Below are positions 21,190-34,123 of a stretch of DNA of 64,000 bases, one piece after another; position 1 is the first letter of the stretch, and every line of letters starts with the position of its first letter. Source of the stretch: Perkinsus marinus ATCC 50983 (taxonomy: Eukaryota > Perkinsozoa > Perkinsida > Perkinsidae). The notes under the pieces were generated by a model. It saw only the letters and a program-made list of their open reading frames with translations, searched no databases and was not told the origin of the DNA. A program made the translations under genes and the position numbers. Where the stretch lies: positions 832,321-896,320 of the forward strand of contig NW_003215766.1 of NCBI RefSeq assembly GCF_000006405.1, read 5' to 3'.

Positions 21190-24100
21190 ATGGCTACTGC
21201 TGAAAATCAAACTGGTAATAAGGTGAATTGGAATGGGTAAGCTCTGGTGACGCAGGAGGCGTCTTTGAGTGCATAGCTAGCGTGAATAGATGTATAGCGA
21301 TGGGGATATTCGAGGTGGGAAAAGGGTACGGTTGAGCTTGATGTGATTTCAGGCAATTTTACTCGACGAGACAAACTCGTTGAATACGAATTGACAGCCC
21401 AAAAGAAGTGGGAGGATGCCCACGTGTATGAGCGGAATGCACCCGAGGAGGGCGATGGTCCGGTAGTAGAGATGAGGCCTTGAGGAGAGCAGGGATGGTG
21501 ATAGTTGTTGTCCTTAGGAACACTTTATGGTCACATTTGCTATCCCTTATATGAACGGAATGTTGCATCTTGGTCATGCCTTCTCACTCACCAAGGCTGA
21601 GTTCGCTGTCCGTTATCAGTCGCTGAAGGGCAAGAATGTAATAATGGGGCCAAGGATGTGAACACTTTGAGTGTCTACTCTCGACCTACAGTGTTGGCTT
21701 TCAGGCACTCTTCCCGTTCGGTTTCCACTGTACTGGTATGCCTATCCAAGCTGCTGCTGGTACGAGGTCTGTGTGCATTGGAAGTGGCCAACTGGTGTTG
21801 TGAGATAGGTAACCTCAAGAGAGAGTTGGCCCATGCATTGGAGAGCGAAGATGAGGCCAGTGATCCCGAGAGCTCCGAGCAGGGGCAGCAGACCTCTAGT
21901 GAAAGTGGAAGACCGCTTTTGGTGGGCTTCGTGGGATGGTGAATCATTAGGTGCGGCAGCCTCGCTGGAGCGGAAAGCAGTGGGTATTTTCCACTCGAAG
22001 AAGTCTAAGACGAAGGCAAAGACCGGCGGCCTGAGCCAAATTGAAATATTGAAGAGCATGGGGATTCCGGATGAGGAGATCCCTAAGGTGGGTTAAAAGA
22101 TCCTCAGTGTTGGTCCTCATTGGCATTCTCAGTTTTGCGAGCCCCAGCATTGGTTGGAGTACTTCCCTCCTCTGGGCCAGCGTGATCTCAAGCGTTTTGG
22201 TGTTGCTGTTGATTGGAGGCGTAGCTTCATCACTACTGACGCCAACCCCTTCTTTGTAAGTCTACCCGTCATGGTGTCTGTTGGAAATGCCCTTCATCAC
22301 TCAGGATGCCTTCGTGCAGTGGCAATTCCGTCATTTGAAGGCCGGCAACCGCCTGGCTTTCGGCAACCGCCCTACTATCTATTCCATTCGTAAGGAGGGT
22401 GGTAGAAGGATTGTACACGGTGGCGACTGTGTTAGGTGATGGCCAACCCTGTGCTGATCATGATAGGGCCTCTGGAGAAGGAGTGAACCCTCAGGAGTAC
22501 ACTCTTATCAAGATGGGTGTACAAGAAGTGAAGCCTGAGTGGAACACTGGTAGCGCTGTCCACTGTGGTATGTCTAGGGTATCTTGTCCTGTCGTCTTAG
22601 GTGACAATAAGGTTTTCTTTGTGGCCGCCACCTTGAGACCTGAGACCATGTACGGTCAGACCAACTGCTTTGTACTGCCTACAGCACAATACGGTATCTT
22701 CCAGATGAACAACGGAGAGGTGAGTGATAGTTACGCTGGCGGTAGTAGGGATGTCTCTTTTCTCGTCTCCAGGCGTTCATCTGCAGCTATAGATCGGCGT
22801 TGAATATGGTCATGCAGGAGCTAGGACCGAAGACCAAGAATGAGGATGGTAGGGATCTCATGGACTCAACCTGTGTATCCATTTGACCTGTTCAGGAGAA
22901 GATTGCCCAGTCCAGTTGGCTACCGTGAAGGGCTCGGACCTTCTTGGTACGCCGTTGAGCGCCCCTCTTGCCAAGTACTCGACCGTCTACGCCCTGCCCC
23001 TCCTGACTATCAGCATGGTGAGTAGCGTCGATGATGGCTTGGAAGAATCTTCTTTGGGTGTAGGGCAAGGGTACTGGCATTGTGACGTCTGTCCCTGCCG
23101 ATGCTCCGGATGATTATGCGGCTCTGAAGGACTGGAAGACGAGGCAGAACTGGCGTGACCAGTACGGAGTTAAGGAGGAGTGGTGTGTGCCCTTTGAGGT
23201 GAGCGTGACCGTTCATTGGCGTCTAGCAGTGAGTATCTCCCTTACTTCAGGTCGTCCCAATTATCCGTATTGAAGACATGCCAGAGTGGGGTGATGAGGC
23301 TGCAGTATATCTGTGCGAGTCTATGAAGATCGATTCCCATAAGCAAAAGGATAAGCTCACAGAGGCGAAGAAGCTGTGCTACAACAAGGGCTTTTACCAG
23401 GGCAAAATGATCATCGGTACTAAGCCGTTCATTAGTCCCTTATCGCTTGCACTTCCCTTGGCTAGGTCCTTATGCTGGGAAGACAGTGCAAGAGGCCAAG
23501 CCCTTGGTGCGTAAGGACCTCATCGATGCCGGTTTGGCCATCAAATACTACGAGCCCGAGGGACTGGTGGTCAGCAGGTGATCATTGATCCTTCCACTGT
23601 GATCTGATATGTGACGGCTCAGGTCTGGTGATGAATGTGTTGTTGCCTATTGTGATCAATGGTACATACGATATGGTGAGGAGGAGTGGAAGAACAAGGT
23701 CCTCGACCATGTGCAGGTAAGGGTAGCTATTGCTCCTGTAGCTGACATTCCTGGCTAAATCCAGAATCATTTCGAGACGTTCAACCCTAGCAGTTTGAAT
23801 CAGCAGATCAGCGCTATTGAGTGGTTGAAGAATTGGTAGGAGGTGGCTCTGTAAAGGGTTCGCTGTTGCCACTGATGGTTGGTTTGCCTCGGTTTCAGGG
23901 CGTGCTCTCGCAACTTTGGTCTTGGTACCCGCCTACCATGGGATAAGCGATGGATCATCGAGAGTCTGTCGGACTCCACTATCTACATGGCCTACTACAC
24001 CATTGCTCATCTACTGCAAGGAGGTTTGGTGTATTCAGGCTTGGCGAGTGATGTAGTCTTGGTATTAGGTGTTCTTGATGGCTCGGGTGAGCATCCTCTT

Positions 24101-25970
24101 GGTATTGACGCTGAGCAGATGACTGATGCTGTGTTCGACTATATCTTCGACCTCGCTGATGAGCCCCCAGCGGACTCTGCTATCTCTCGCGAGAGTCTCG
24201 ATAAGCTTAAGAGGGAGTTCAACTACTGGTAAGGCTTACAGCGGGTGAACTCAGTGTATAGGAGTCGGTGAATGGGTAGGTACCCTATGAGTCTGAGGTG
24301 TAGTGGTAAGGACTTAATACCCAATCACTTGACCATGTGCTTGTACAGCCATGCAGCTATTTGGGAGGATCGGTAGGCATCGTAGTGAGCTTGACTGTGT
24401 GAGATGCCTTTGGTGCTAGTCCGGACCTTTGGCCTGAGGCCTTCTTCACCAATGGACATGTGATGGTGGATGATGAGAAGATGTCGAAGTCTCGCGGCAA
24501 CTTCCTCACGCTTGACCAGGCCTGCGGGGAGTTCTCGGCTGATGCGACTCGTCTGGCCTTGGCTGATGCTGGTATGGTATGAAGTCTTGGATCAGAAGTA
24601 CTCTCTGTCCCTGTATAGGTGATGGGCTTGAGAATGCCAACTTCAAGAGGAAGACTGCTAACGACAGTATCCTCGCCCTCACCACATTTGATAACTGGGC
24701 TACAGAGGTCACGACTAGCCCTATTGAGCTCGCCAAGGAACGTGATGGTAATGACTACGGTGGGTATTGATCTATATCGGAAGTGCCTCAGGAGAATATA
24801 CATTCGTGGACAAGTGCTTTGCCAACGAGTTGAATAGGCTCATTAAGGAGGCTGATGCTGGATACTCCAAGATGATGATGAGGGACGCACTCAAGGCTGG
24901 CTGGTTCGACATGCAGAACCTCAGGTTGGTCATCACTGCATACAGATCTTTCGGGTAATGGTTGGTATTAGGGACCAATACCGTGTCCTAACCGATGGCT
25001 CTATGCATCGTGACCTATTGAGGCGTTACATCGAGGTCCAGGCTTTGGTAATGGTCCCCATCACCCCCCACTTCTGTGAGCACATTTGGAGCGATATACT
25101 ACATAAGGAGGTAGGGTGAATACATAGTGTTAGCATGGTGAGTATGAGGTGCTCTCAGGGTCTGGCCGTCCAGCAGTTGTGGCCTGAGGTTGATGCTCCT
25201 TTCGATGAGTCCCTTGGTGAGTTGATCTTGTACTTATGTTCATTATGATATGTGTTGCAGGCCGACAGTATAATATGCTGCAGTCCAATCTTCGTGAGTT
25301 CCGTCTGGAGCTCCAGAAGCATATGCAGCCCAAGAAGAAGGGTCCTGCGCCCGTTGCTCCTACTGGTGGGTAGTGAGATGGTTGGGGTGCGTCGAGCGGT
25401 GGTCATGGTCAGATGCTGTGATCTATGTCACGAAGGAGTACAAGCCTTTCCAGCAGACTTGTCTGAAGGTGCTCAGTGAAGTCGAGCTCGATGAGAATAA
25501 TGAGCCGGTACGCGGTGTTACGCTGTTATTATGAGTAGTGGTAGACTCGGGCTGTTGCAGGTCGACAAGAAGTTTATGGGTAACTTCTTCAAGGACCATC
25601 CTCTCATCAAGGTCCTGTCAAAGCAGGAGAAGGGTATGGCCATGAAGTTCGCCCCTTTCCATATGCAGACTGAAGTGAGGACCAAGGGCAAGGCTGCATT
25701 GGCCCTCACGTTGCCCTTCGATGAGACCAGGATGATCGAGGATCAGAAGGGTAAGTCCTCACTATGGTTGGGATAGTGATGAAGTGGAAGCAGTATCACT
25801 GTTATGTCGCTTCACTGTTAGGGCTCATCAAGAAGCAGCTGGGTTTGCCTGGTGAAGTTGAGGTGAGGGATGCTGCTGAGGACTCGGCAATAGACAAGAA
25901 CAACCGAAGGGCTACCGGTGCCCCTGGCAGGGCTGTCATTGTTTTCTATGCTAAGGATTCCACAGAGTAG
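21190..25970 (+). CDS. Cytosolic leucyl-tRNA synthetase
   Basis: Class Ia aminoacyl-tRNA synthetase that charges tRNA-Leu. The start is at 21190 (MATAENQT), with a first intron from 21215 and exon 2 from 21353 giving [13 protein letters not shown]. The ATP-binding HIGH signature is present as [11 protein letters not shown] (about 21561-21593). The CP1 editing domain's threonine-rich loop appears as [13 protein letters not shown] (about 22630-22668). The KMSKS loop is exact: [11 protein letters not shown] (24472-24504). The anticodon-binding and C-terminal regions run on to [15 protein letters not shown] with the stop at 25968-25970. About 12-15 introns of 40-60 nt interrupt it. The sequence is of the eukaryotic cytosolic/archaeal type, not the bacterial/organellar type. 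No organelle targeting peptide is visible. Confidence 0.95.
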
Positions 25971-26243
25971 ATACTGTTAGTGTAATTGCGATTCTGTCAC
26001 TCGTTTTCCTACTGTGGTCCTCCCATCGTATACGTTCAAGGGAGTATAGCAATGTACAGGTTTCACCAGTGATGTTGTCAGGGCATGTTGTGTAATAATC
26101 GGGGTAATTTCTCAGGGGAAGACTGTGCCGGTCGGAAAGTAGTGTGTTGCTGTATCGTATCGTCTCAGCCTTATCGTCTCGTGTGTCATTGAAGGCACTG
26201 AATGTCTCCACGCTATCACCATCATCATCGGAGTTCCCGGGTT

Positions 26244-27320
26244 ATGCGGAGATCATCATGCTATTATGCTATGTTTTTGGCATTGTGTTGTCTCGGCCAA
26301 GGACAGCAGATGCGGCGGCCCTCAGCTGATGATGGAGTAGTTACAGAGCGAATCGAATTGGCCGCTCCTGGCTCGAATGGGACTCATAGTGTTGGCGAGA
26401 CGGACTCCATACCCTTTGTTAGTATGGAGTCGGTTGATGATGCGGCATCCGATGGTATACCTTGGATTAGGTTGCAACCCGCCAGGATAACATATGTCAA
26501 GTTCGGGACATTGGCCGAGAAACGGCTCGACGCCTGGCAGCATTGGGCTGCTCTCACTCTATCCTCTCTGGCGATTATGGTTGTGGCTGCCCACTTTGTG
26601 GTTTGCTTCCGTGGCATATACTCCAAAGGGGCTGCTGCAGGCAGTGGTGATCTCATTGCTCTGCAGCAACAGCTGAATAGCGTCCATCACACGGCAAGGA
26701 CGTACGGGCTGCCCATCGACGAAGGCCATCCTTTGCACTCTTTGATAGCTTCAGACAAGGGGCCATCGTCACCTACCAAAGGGTCTCCATTGAGGGGCTT
26801 CGGCAATAAGCGTGGGCTCAACGGTGGTCGCGATAGTGGCCCTAGACAGCAGCTCCAGTTTGATAGGTTTGTCGTGAGGGGAGCCAATCCGAGTTCATTC
26901 AGCGCAGATGGGGGTCATCATCCTGGTCTGCACTCGGGCTTTGCATCGAAGCCCTTGTCTGCGGGGGCCAGCAGCAGGGTTGGCCCTCCTCGTGGGTATC
27001 ATATCGTCAATAAATGGGGACGTGGCGGTAGGCATAACCCAGGATGGATAGGAGGGTATTATAGGCCTAGTTATGCAATGAAGGATATGTTTGACCTAGC
27101 CTCTGGCGATGATGATGATGATAATGGAGAGGAGCGTGGTACTGCAGCAGGGGAGGTATATTACGGCTTAGATGGTCGAGCACGTGTGGTTCAATATCCA
27201 CAGACGTTAATGGTGCCAGAGGATGACGAAACCCCTGAGGAGTTCGCTGCTAGACAGAAGAGTCGAAGGGCGTACGAGCATTCAAGTGGTGCAGGGGGTT
27301 CGGCTCTGTCGCGACGGTGA
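26244..27320 (+). CDS. Putative secreted/type I membrane protein, unknown family
   Basis: Intronless frame that opens at 26202, but the Met at 26244 gives a convincing signal peptide (MRRSSCYYAMFLALCCLGQG), so I take that start; the protein is then 358 residues. After an Asp/Ser-rich ectodomain of about 90 residues there is one transmembrane helix (ALTLSSLAIMVVAAHFVVCF, encoded at about 26554-26613). The rest, about 230 residues, is predicted cytosolic: Gly/Ser/Pro-rich with an acidic DDDDDN run (27108-27125) and a basic C terminus ending in SRR. No catalytic domain or repeat family is recognised. Its lack of introns contrasts with its neighbours. Confidence 0.65.
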   Translation: MRRSSCYYAMFLALCCLGQGQQMRRPSADDGVVTERIELAAPGSNGTHSVGETDSIPFVSMESVDDAASDGIPWIRLQPARITYVKFGTLAEKRLDAWQHWAALTLSSLAIMVVAAHFVVCFRGIYSKGAAAGSGDLIALQQQLNSVHHTARTYGLPIDEGHPLHSLIASDKGPSSPTKGSPLRGFGNKRGLNGGRDSGPRQQLQFDRFVVRGANPSSFSADGGHHPGLHSGFASKPLSAGASSRVGPPRGYHIVNKWGRGGRHNPGWIGGYYRPSYAMKDMFDLASGDDDDDNGEERGTAAGEVYYGLDGRARVVQYPQTLMVPEDDETPEEFAARQKSRRAYEHSSGAGGSALSRR

Positions 27321-27731
27321 TGATCGCTATCTTTCTGTTGGTCGTCATTTACTGAGCCGTCGTGGCTTTCTGCGTTGTAAAACCCGTCATTCGGTTTCTA
27401 ATATTCTTTTACTACAGTGCTCGATTGCAGACCGTGTGCTACAGTCCAAGTAGCTCCACATGGCTTGGTTAGGCTCACAACGCCCTGTAGGGACCCAGCT
27501 AGGGACCCAGCTAGCTTTCACCTCAGCTAGCCCTCTTTTATTTGCATCTTAACTATTCTCACGCCGCATCGCGATTACCTAACATAATATTTGCCACCAT
27601 TTTTACTTCTTCTTATCCTCCTCCGAAACACCTCCTCTTGTGTTGGTCAGTCGATGGGCATCATAGGCATCGCGGCTCATCATAAACGAATCGGTAGGTT
27701 ATCCCATAGGTTGCCACTGGTGTGAGTAGTG
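27321..27731. other. Intergenic stretch with a small tandem repeat
   Basis: 411 bp between two + genes. It contains two perfect copies of a 12-mer (AGGGACCCAGCT) at 27489-27500 and 27501-27512, followed by further AGCTAG words to about 27535. No gene or RNA was recognised. Confidence 0.6.
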
Positions 27732-30295
27732 ATGTCCGAGGCTGCTAGCGGTCTGCAGGAAATCATAGAGGTGGCAGGAGTGAATTCCCTCGAGGCTAGA
27801 ACCCATGCCATGCCGGGGTATCTAGGGCTTGGGCCGCCGGACCTCTGTAGACTAACCAAGGTGATGTGAATATAATACACGGCTTGGCGAGCAGGTTTGA
27901 CAGATACCGAAGGGCAGTAGGAAGAGTGCGGATAAGAAGGGGCGGCCGAGTTACTTCCATTACGTGGTCGGGATTGACGTGGGCAGCGCCTCGGCGATAT
28001 CAGGTTACATATCAAACTTGATATCTCGACAGGTAGCCCTGAGAGGTCATCATTGACTGAGAATAACGTCTCAGGAGGGTGTTGGATTCCTCGCTGGTTC
28101 GGCCTTTAAGATTGAGTCCGGCATCTATTGCTCCTGGGACATCTTCCATCAGTGCGATGTTCGGGTAGAGGTGAGTATCATTTGGGAAAGGAGTGGTATG
28201 AGTTAGTCCTTCTCCACAAGGTCCGGCCTGGTGGTTATCCAGCTGTACGGGCTGTCATGGTCGACACTGATGGTAACACCGTTGAAGAGATAGGCAGATC
28301 GATTTGGGAGGTGAGGTAGTGAGGGCGGTAGGCCACCGCCAGTGGTAGCACCTCCAGCCGGCATTACTCCTCAGGGCGTTCAGCTATCGTCCTGGTTGAG
28401 GTCAATCAAACCCCCCATCGTGCCGGGCTTGGTCGTGGGCGTCGTATGTCCTATTCGGGGCAATCTGGGTAACGCTGAGGTAACTGCTGGTACTGGGCAT
28501 TGGATAGGAGACTGGAATGGCAGCAGATACTACCAAACTTCATCAGCCTAGCCTCCAAGTTCATCACAGCAAACTCCTCGTTCGCTGGACCCTCTGGCTC
28601 CCTCTCCCCCACTGATATATACGCCCATGAGGAGGAAGGAGATGTAGGACGTCTCGGGACTACCATAGTCACCGAGGTCATTGCCGATGGTTTTGTGAGG
28701 AGCAGGTGAGTATAATGCTATCAGAAGTCCACGACCGATCCATTTGGCTGCTCATGTGTGGCCTTCTGCGGAGAGAGGCTATATCCAATCAGGCGACTAC
28801 GGCTCTGTCCCGAGGTATTCAATTCACTCCAGAGTGCCGTCCCGCATGTCATGATCCACATCGCCCGGAGCTACCGCAGAATGGGTAGTTAGAGTAGGCT
28901 TGGGGTCTTTGGTATCAGCAAGACTGTTCAGGTCGGTTGGATGCCTGTATGTCGACCTTGGCTCGATGCCTCCATGAAATACCAGCAGATGGGCATGTCC
29001 TCCATTACCAGGCGAAGACGTTGCTCGCCATACCCGACGACCCCGTTGCCTGGGAGCTAGCTATCACCGCAGCACGCCTCGCCACTGAGTCCATACCGAT
29101 GGATCCCAAGGTCTGGGCTACCCTGGCCGAGGCTTATAGGCGGACACTCAACTTCGAGCAAGCCCTTATGGCTCTCAACAACTTCCCTATAGAGGAAGAT
29201 CGTGAAGTGGCATGGCCTGGCGATGAGACTCTTCCATGGAGTTTGGGCATCCCCGATGTGAGCCGTTGCCAACAGACCGTTCCTGACAAGAAGCATGGGA
29301 GTGGCACCGACCCAATCACTGGATATTTGTGCCATGATCCTATAAGGCAGACCCCGACCTACGAGATGCTACCGAGGCAGCAGCGGGGCCGCGGCTTAGA
29401 CGAGAAGGACCGGATAGTGCTTGGTCCAGGGGTAGGCTTGAATCCTGAACTGGATGAGAGGCAGAGGCCTGTCGAGGACAGTGGTATGGCAGTGGGGGAG
29501 CATGGCCAGATGACTCAGTACGAGGCGAGGATGTATAGTGTCCTAGTAGGGATATGTCAAGACATAGGCTGGGACTCCCTTATAGTGGCTCGGAGCCGCG
29601 TTTTTATTATGGACGATGATACTACTGCTGGTGGTGCTGAGGGTGCCCAAGGCGTGGACCTGAGGGAGGTGTATCGACAGAGGCAGCAGAGACTCAGTGG
29701 TAGAACACGTAGTTTGTCGGGCAATACGGAAGGCCAGCACCTGCCCCTGACTGCAACAGGACGGACGACCTTCAGAAAGCGCCTGTGTAGTAAGGCCTTG
29801 GAGGGCCTCTTTCGTCGACTGTTCGTAGACTTGAATGAGTCCATCAAGTGGCAACAGGAGATAGTCGGTGGGGAGGCCGTCCCTCGGAAGAGCTGTGAGA
29901 TGTGGTGTTACCTGGCTGGCTTGGCAGAGAGGTTACAAAGTGGTGACGCGGCCTTAGAATTGGCCTGTCGAATGATTCAGGCCCACGGGTTTTGCCCCAG
30001 GGCCTCGGCTAAGCTGCTGCGACTTTACACGAGAAGGAGGATGGTGAAGCCAGCCATACTGCAGGCGTTGGGCATTATACGAGTTTTCCAATACAGAACA
30101 GGGGGTCAGGCCCCAGTCCCTCTGTGGTTGCTGGACCAAGTGGCTGACCTAGTGTATACTGTGGGGCTTAGCGTTGTGAGGCAGGAGCTCATGGCCTTGA
30201 GGGGACAGCGGACTGACGTGGAAGGGGAGGAGAAAGGCTTGGAGGAAGTACTTGAGGAGCTTGTTACAATGGATGTTGATGGTGTTGGCCGTTAA
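27732..30295 (+). CDS. ChAPs-family (Chs5p-Arf1p-binding) exomer cargo adaptor
   Basis: The ChAPs family (yeast Bch1, Bch2, Bud7, Chs6) forms exomer, an Arf1-dependent trans-Golgi cargo adaptor. Exon 1 (27732-27860) ends in GYLGLGPPDLCRLTK, matching the family's SLGPPDLxHL block. After a 43-nt intron, exon 2 (27904 on) gives SYFHYVVGIDVGSASAISGY, matching its YHYVTGID..SSxxAxY block. The last long exon (from about 28900) carries TPR-type repeats (WELAITAARLATESIPMDPK, VWATLAEAYRRTLNFEQALM), then VGICQDIGWDSLIVARSRVF and the closing TPR-like region KRLCSKALEGLFRRLFVDL, with SCEMWCYLAGLAERLQSGDA. Stop at 30293-30295. Introns around 28100-28900 are only roughly placed. The family call rests on several independent blocks in the right order. 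Confidence 0.8.
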
Positions 30296-30765
30296 TTTTC
30301 TCTCATCCCTGGGAATTGGGTTCGCCTAGTTGGTAGCAGGCAGCACTTTTGGAAAGAATGCGGTACGCCACTCATATCCGTAAGTTCAGTACATCTCCAA
30401 AACTTGGAGCTAAATTCGCGATACTCCCGAACATGCCGTCAGGCTCAGTGCTACAATACCCTTCTCTATAACGTGACAGTTAGAACGAGGATACGTGCAT
30501 GTGGCCTTGGATCATCAATCCGTGGGCGATGCGCATTATTAACACAAGCATGATTTGGTACTTTTTATTGTCTTGTATGAGGTTGTTGACTCTATCCTTT
30601 CTCATTGTGTGTGAGAAGTTCTACATAATGACTGGTCGGGTTGGCCAAGTCACCTCAGGTCATGTGGCACTGAGTAGCTCATTTCAATTGGCAAAACGCA
30701 AAATAGATGCTTCAAATGGAAAGCAGATTAAAATGGCCAACTGTTGTATCATAGAAGGGAGATCT
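30296..30765. other. Convergent intergenic region
   Basis: 470 bp between two convergent genes. I see no domain, RNA gene or repeat; it should contain both 3' ends. Confidence 0.5.
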
Positions 30766-32458
30766 TCAGTCGAGCAAATCATGGTCGACTCCGCGATCGC
30801 TCTTCCCTTCTGCTTGGGGCACTTGAGGACGGGCAGGCGGGCCATCAGTGACGGTTAACCGCATGCCAACATTAAGGCTGCTGAGTCGCTGTTTTAGACA
30901 CGCCATCAATTGCTCGTTTGTGGACTTATCGGCAGACCCCTGCATCGGTAACAACTTGTAAGTGTTGTATTTAGGGGAGTTCTGAGGGAGAGCTACACGA
31001 ATGCGACATGTTATGCATCTTACCCTATACAAGAAAGATATCCTGTCCGGCTGATCCTCAGCAAAGCTAACTCGCTGTAGCTGCTGCACTCGGTGATTGC
31101 TCTTAACCTTCATCGTGGAATCCCCCAGGTCTTCGCAAATGAGCAGCTGGTTGAGCACAAGCACAATGACTCGGTCGACAGGGACCACTGGGTCGAACGG
31201 TGCTGCCAGACTGGAGGCGAACTTCTTCGCATTGCTCCACCAGTTCTTGGGTTCAGTAGTCTCAACAGGCTGCGGGGTAGCATTCTTCGTGTCCAGCCTA
31301 GACTGGTGTGTTAGCTTCTGGCAATAGAACTTCCGTGCTCCAGCCAGCATCAAGTCATCCTTCCAAGAGATCACATCGCCCTTCTGTAGTCGTTGCAAGC
31401 TGCCGACCATCACGCTGGCATCTCGTAAACAGGACTGATAACGTTAATACGAATGGCATAGGAAACGAGAAGAAAGCTGCTACCTGCTCGGAGGATGACT
31501 GATTCTTATCCTTCTTGGGAGAGCCCTCGTCCAACAGATCGTCATCGTTCTCATCATCAGAGCTCTCGTCCCCGATCTCGAAGATATTATCGTCTCCATC
31601 CTCCGAAAGAACATCCTCTTCGTTCGCTTTCCTCGACGCTGCTGCATTGGCACCCTTCGACTGGGATCTCTACAAGGCAACAACTGCCTCTAAGCTCCCT
31701 AGCCTCACAGACGTCACCTGCTGCCCTACTTCCTTGCCACCACCGCTGCTTGAAGAGCCATCACCTGAGTACCACTCAGCAGCTACCAAACTTAAAATAC
31801 CCCCACCTTGCATGGCCGCGATGATAGCGGCAGTCTCCGCCTTCTTGCGCTCTTCTTCTCGCTTCGCCTCCTCTTGCTGCTTCGCCAGCTTAGCCTGTTG
31901 TTCGTGTATGAACTTATCGCTTTTCGCTATCCATCCAGCCATGACGTTCTACACAGTAGGAGGCCACTCGAGATGACACTCAACGTGAGCTGCCTGCTCA
32001 CCTTGGCCTTATTCATGTTCTCCGTGATAGCGGCTTTGTCCTGTTCTGTAAACACTGCGTTGAAATTCAAACTCTGAATGCAATGATGCCTCGGAGTACA
32101 TCGCGATGAGCTGATCAATCCCTACAGATGGAGGCGCTCCTGTCGGCTCTGATGCCAGGCCCTGGGACTCTGCCGTGGCCGCGTTGCGTTGACGTGCAGC
32201 GGCAGTAGCTGCTGTTGCTTTCTGCTTCTGTGCTGCGGCACCGAGGTCTTTCCAGGCGCTACTCATCTATGAACTTATCAATGAGCGATTGAGGCATCGT
32301 CGACTGAGACGTACACTCCGACCGAAAGCATCCCAACCCTTAGCCATATTCTTCTTGGACTCCTCCCAATTCACTTGTAGGCTCTCTAGCGTTTCTGGCT
32401 TGAGCAAAGCGCTAGTGGCACTTGATTGAGATGCCGAGCGACGGTTAGGGACTGCCAT
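30766..32458 (-). CDS. Unrecognised acidic/coiled-coil protein
   Basis: Spliced gene beginning at 32458 with MAVPNRRSASQSS and KNMAKGWDAFGRS, joined (phase 0, donor GTACGT) to MSSAWKDLGAAAQKQKAT. A 52-nt intron then leads to SLNFNAVFTEQDKAAITENM, next to a charged coiled coil (KLAKQQEEAKREEERKKAE, about 31895-31840) and a strongly acidic patch (DESSDDENDDDLLDEG, about 31570-31520). The last exon (31413-30766) encodes about 215 residues including GDVISWKDDLMLAGARKFY, VDRVIVLVLNQLLICEDLGD and a Cys pair in RVRCITCRIRV; this part could be a PH/GRAM-like fold but I cannot confirm it. Stop at 30766-30768. Its start codon lies within 40 bp of the end of the upstream same-strand gene. No function is assigned. 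Confidence 0.55.
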
Positions 32459-32497
32459 GGAAAGGGATAAAAGTACAACAGCAACAGGCTGGGTTCG

Positions 32498-34123
32498 TTA
32501 CTCGTCTTCGCCGTATAAGGGCTGCAGAAGGCTACCCAGTTGAGGAACTCTTCAGAGTTGTCCAAATCGCACAGTGCCGCTATCAATTCGGGCCAACCTC
32601 CTCGTAGTACACTGACGTGCTTGATAGACGCCAAACAGCGCAACATGACGGAAGAGCGGGGGTCGGGGGCAGGCCCTGATCCGAGCTGTGAGGTACTGAG
32701 CATCGTGGCCAGGCCCTACCTTCGCCGATGATGATGATGTGCATGTCAGAATAGGCATCTGCTGACAGCTTCCCAAGGAGGGCATCCTTCTCTGGCGTCG
32801 TCGAACCATCTAAAGCATCATCATGCCGAGTCAAAGCGTTCGCTCGAGAAATCTCTACTTACCGTAATCAGCATCGCCATCTATTGTGCTGGCGAACTTG
32901 CCTCGTAGTCGATGCACTACCACAGGCCGCTCCTTGCGGATGTGCTCTACCTTCGGCTCTGCAGCTTTCTCCGAACTTCCCTTGCTCTCTGCTGCAGCTG
33001 TCGTATTATCATCATCGAGCTCGTCCAGCTCCTTCATCCAGTCCTCGGTGGGCTAAGAGGGCGACAAGATGATTCTCGAGGGGACAAGTGAGGTGCTTAC
33101 CAGAGTAGGGCGTCGCTTGGGCTGGATGGTCCGCTGGATCCAATAAGATTCAACCACAGGCTGGGACTCACAGCGAGCTACACAGTCGCTACCACGGGCA
33201 TCCAAGAGCAGGAAGTGATGACCGTCAGTGCTGGTTGATGGTGCCCCTGTGTCGTAGATTGGATGACCACTTAAACTGTACCCGAAGAGCCCCTCTAGGG
33301 CCTGCCCATCCTCCTTCCCTCGGACGTCCCTTTTAAATTCATCCTGCAATACTGTTGCGACAAGCTTGGCATCGACGATCAGGACAGCCCCGTCGTCACC
33401 ATCGCAGCTACCGTCCCACTGGGCCACGAATGTCTGTGGAACTCGGAAGGCCTCGGCGCTCCTCAATAGTCTGCCTACATCATCAGCCTCCAGCCCAGCT
33501 GTAACGCCGAACTCGGTCACGTAAGCAGCAGCTACTAGAGGGACCGTGGCTGACGACTGCTCTGAGACTATGAGGCTTGCCCAAAGTCGTAGAGCTGCCT
33601 TCCACGTCGTGCACGCCGATGCCAGGCCGGTGACAACTAGTTCCTCCATTGCCTCAGTGTTCTCATCGGGTACGTTGAAGTAGCCCATGACGGCTCGAAC
33701 GAGGCTGATCTTGGGATGACGACATAGGTGATGTGTTATACAACGGATAAGCAGCATGAGGTGCATCGAGGGGTCCTCCTCGATGATGCCCCGACAGGCC
33801 TTCACTACAGTGGCCAGGCCAGTGGGGTAGCAACAGTCGTTGTAGCGGCCGCAGTATTCGACGCAAACCTCGAATAGTTGATCGTCACCATGACACTCCT
33901 TAGAGAGGACCCCATCCCTGCGGAGCTCAGCGTTGGCCTCTGGGGAAGGCTCGGCCGAGTCCGAGGGAAGGGTGTCGGCAGCGAGGCTCTCACGGATCAC
34001 TTGAAGTGACCATGCACCTACATCCAGCGATTGAAGCATGTGGTATTCAAAAAGGCTAGAAAAGACTCGATTCTCCCACAGTGGTGAGGAGCTCATTGAC
34101 CATAACCAGCGGCGAGTCCCCAC
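32498..34123 (-). CDS. TBC1D23-like TBC/rhodanese protein
   Basis: The first long exon (34123 to about 33100) encodes an all-helical region with LLIRCITHHLCRHPKISLVR and then FVAQWDG followed by a rhodanese-like strand pattern (GAVLIVDAKLVATVL ... HHFLLLDARGSDCVARC). Later exons give an acidic linker (WMKELDELDDDNTT), DMHIIIIGEG, and KHVSVLRGGWPELIAAL. The order of helical domain, LLLDARG, HIxxxGxG and HVSVxRGGxPxL matches TBC1D23, an endosome-to-Golgi tethering adaptor whose TBC domain is catalytically dead. I see no TBC catalytic Arg/Gln finger. Introns near 33100, 32870 and 32700 join in frame. The end at 32498 assumes a final short intron before a TAA; unspliced, the frame would run to 32386, overlapping the next gene. 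The family call is moderate. Confidence 0.5.

Noticed and set aside
30499-30858. + strand frame of 119 codons with a hydrophobic start
   Set aside because: Its 3' third overlaps the end of the minus-strand gene ending at 30766, and no family or splice context supports it; it was left out as too weak.
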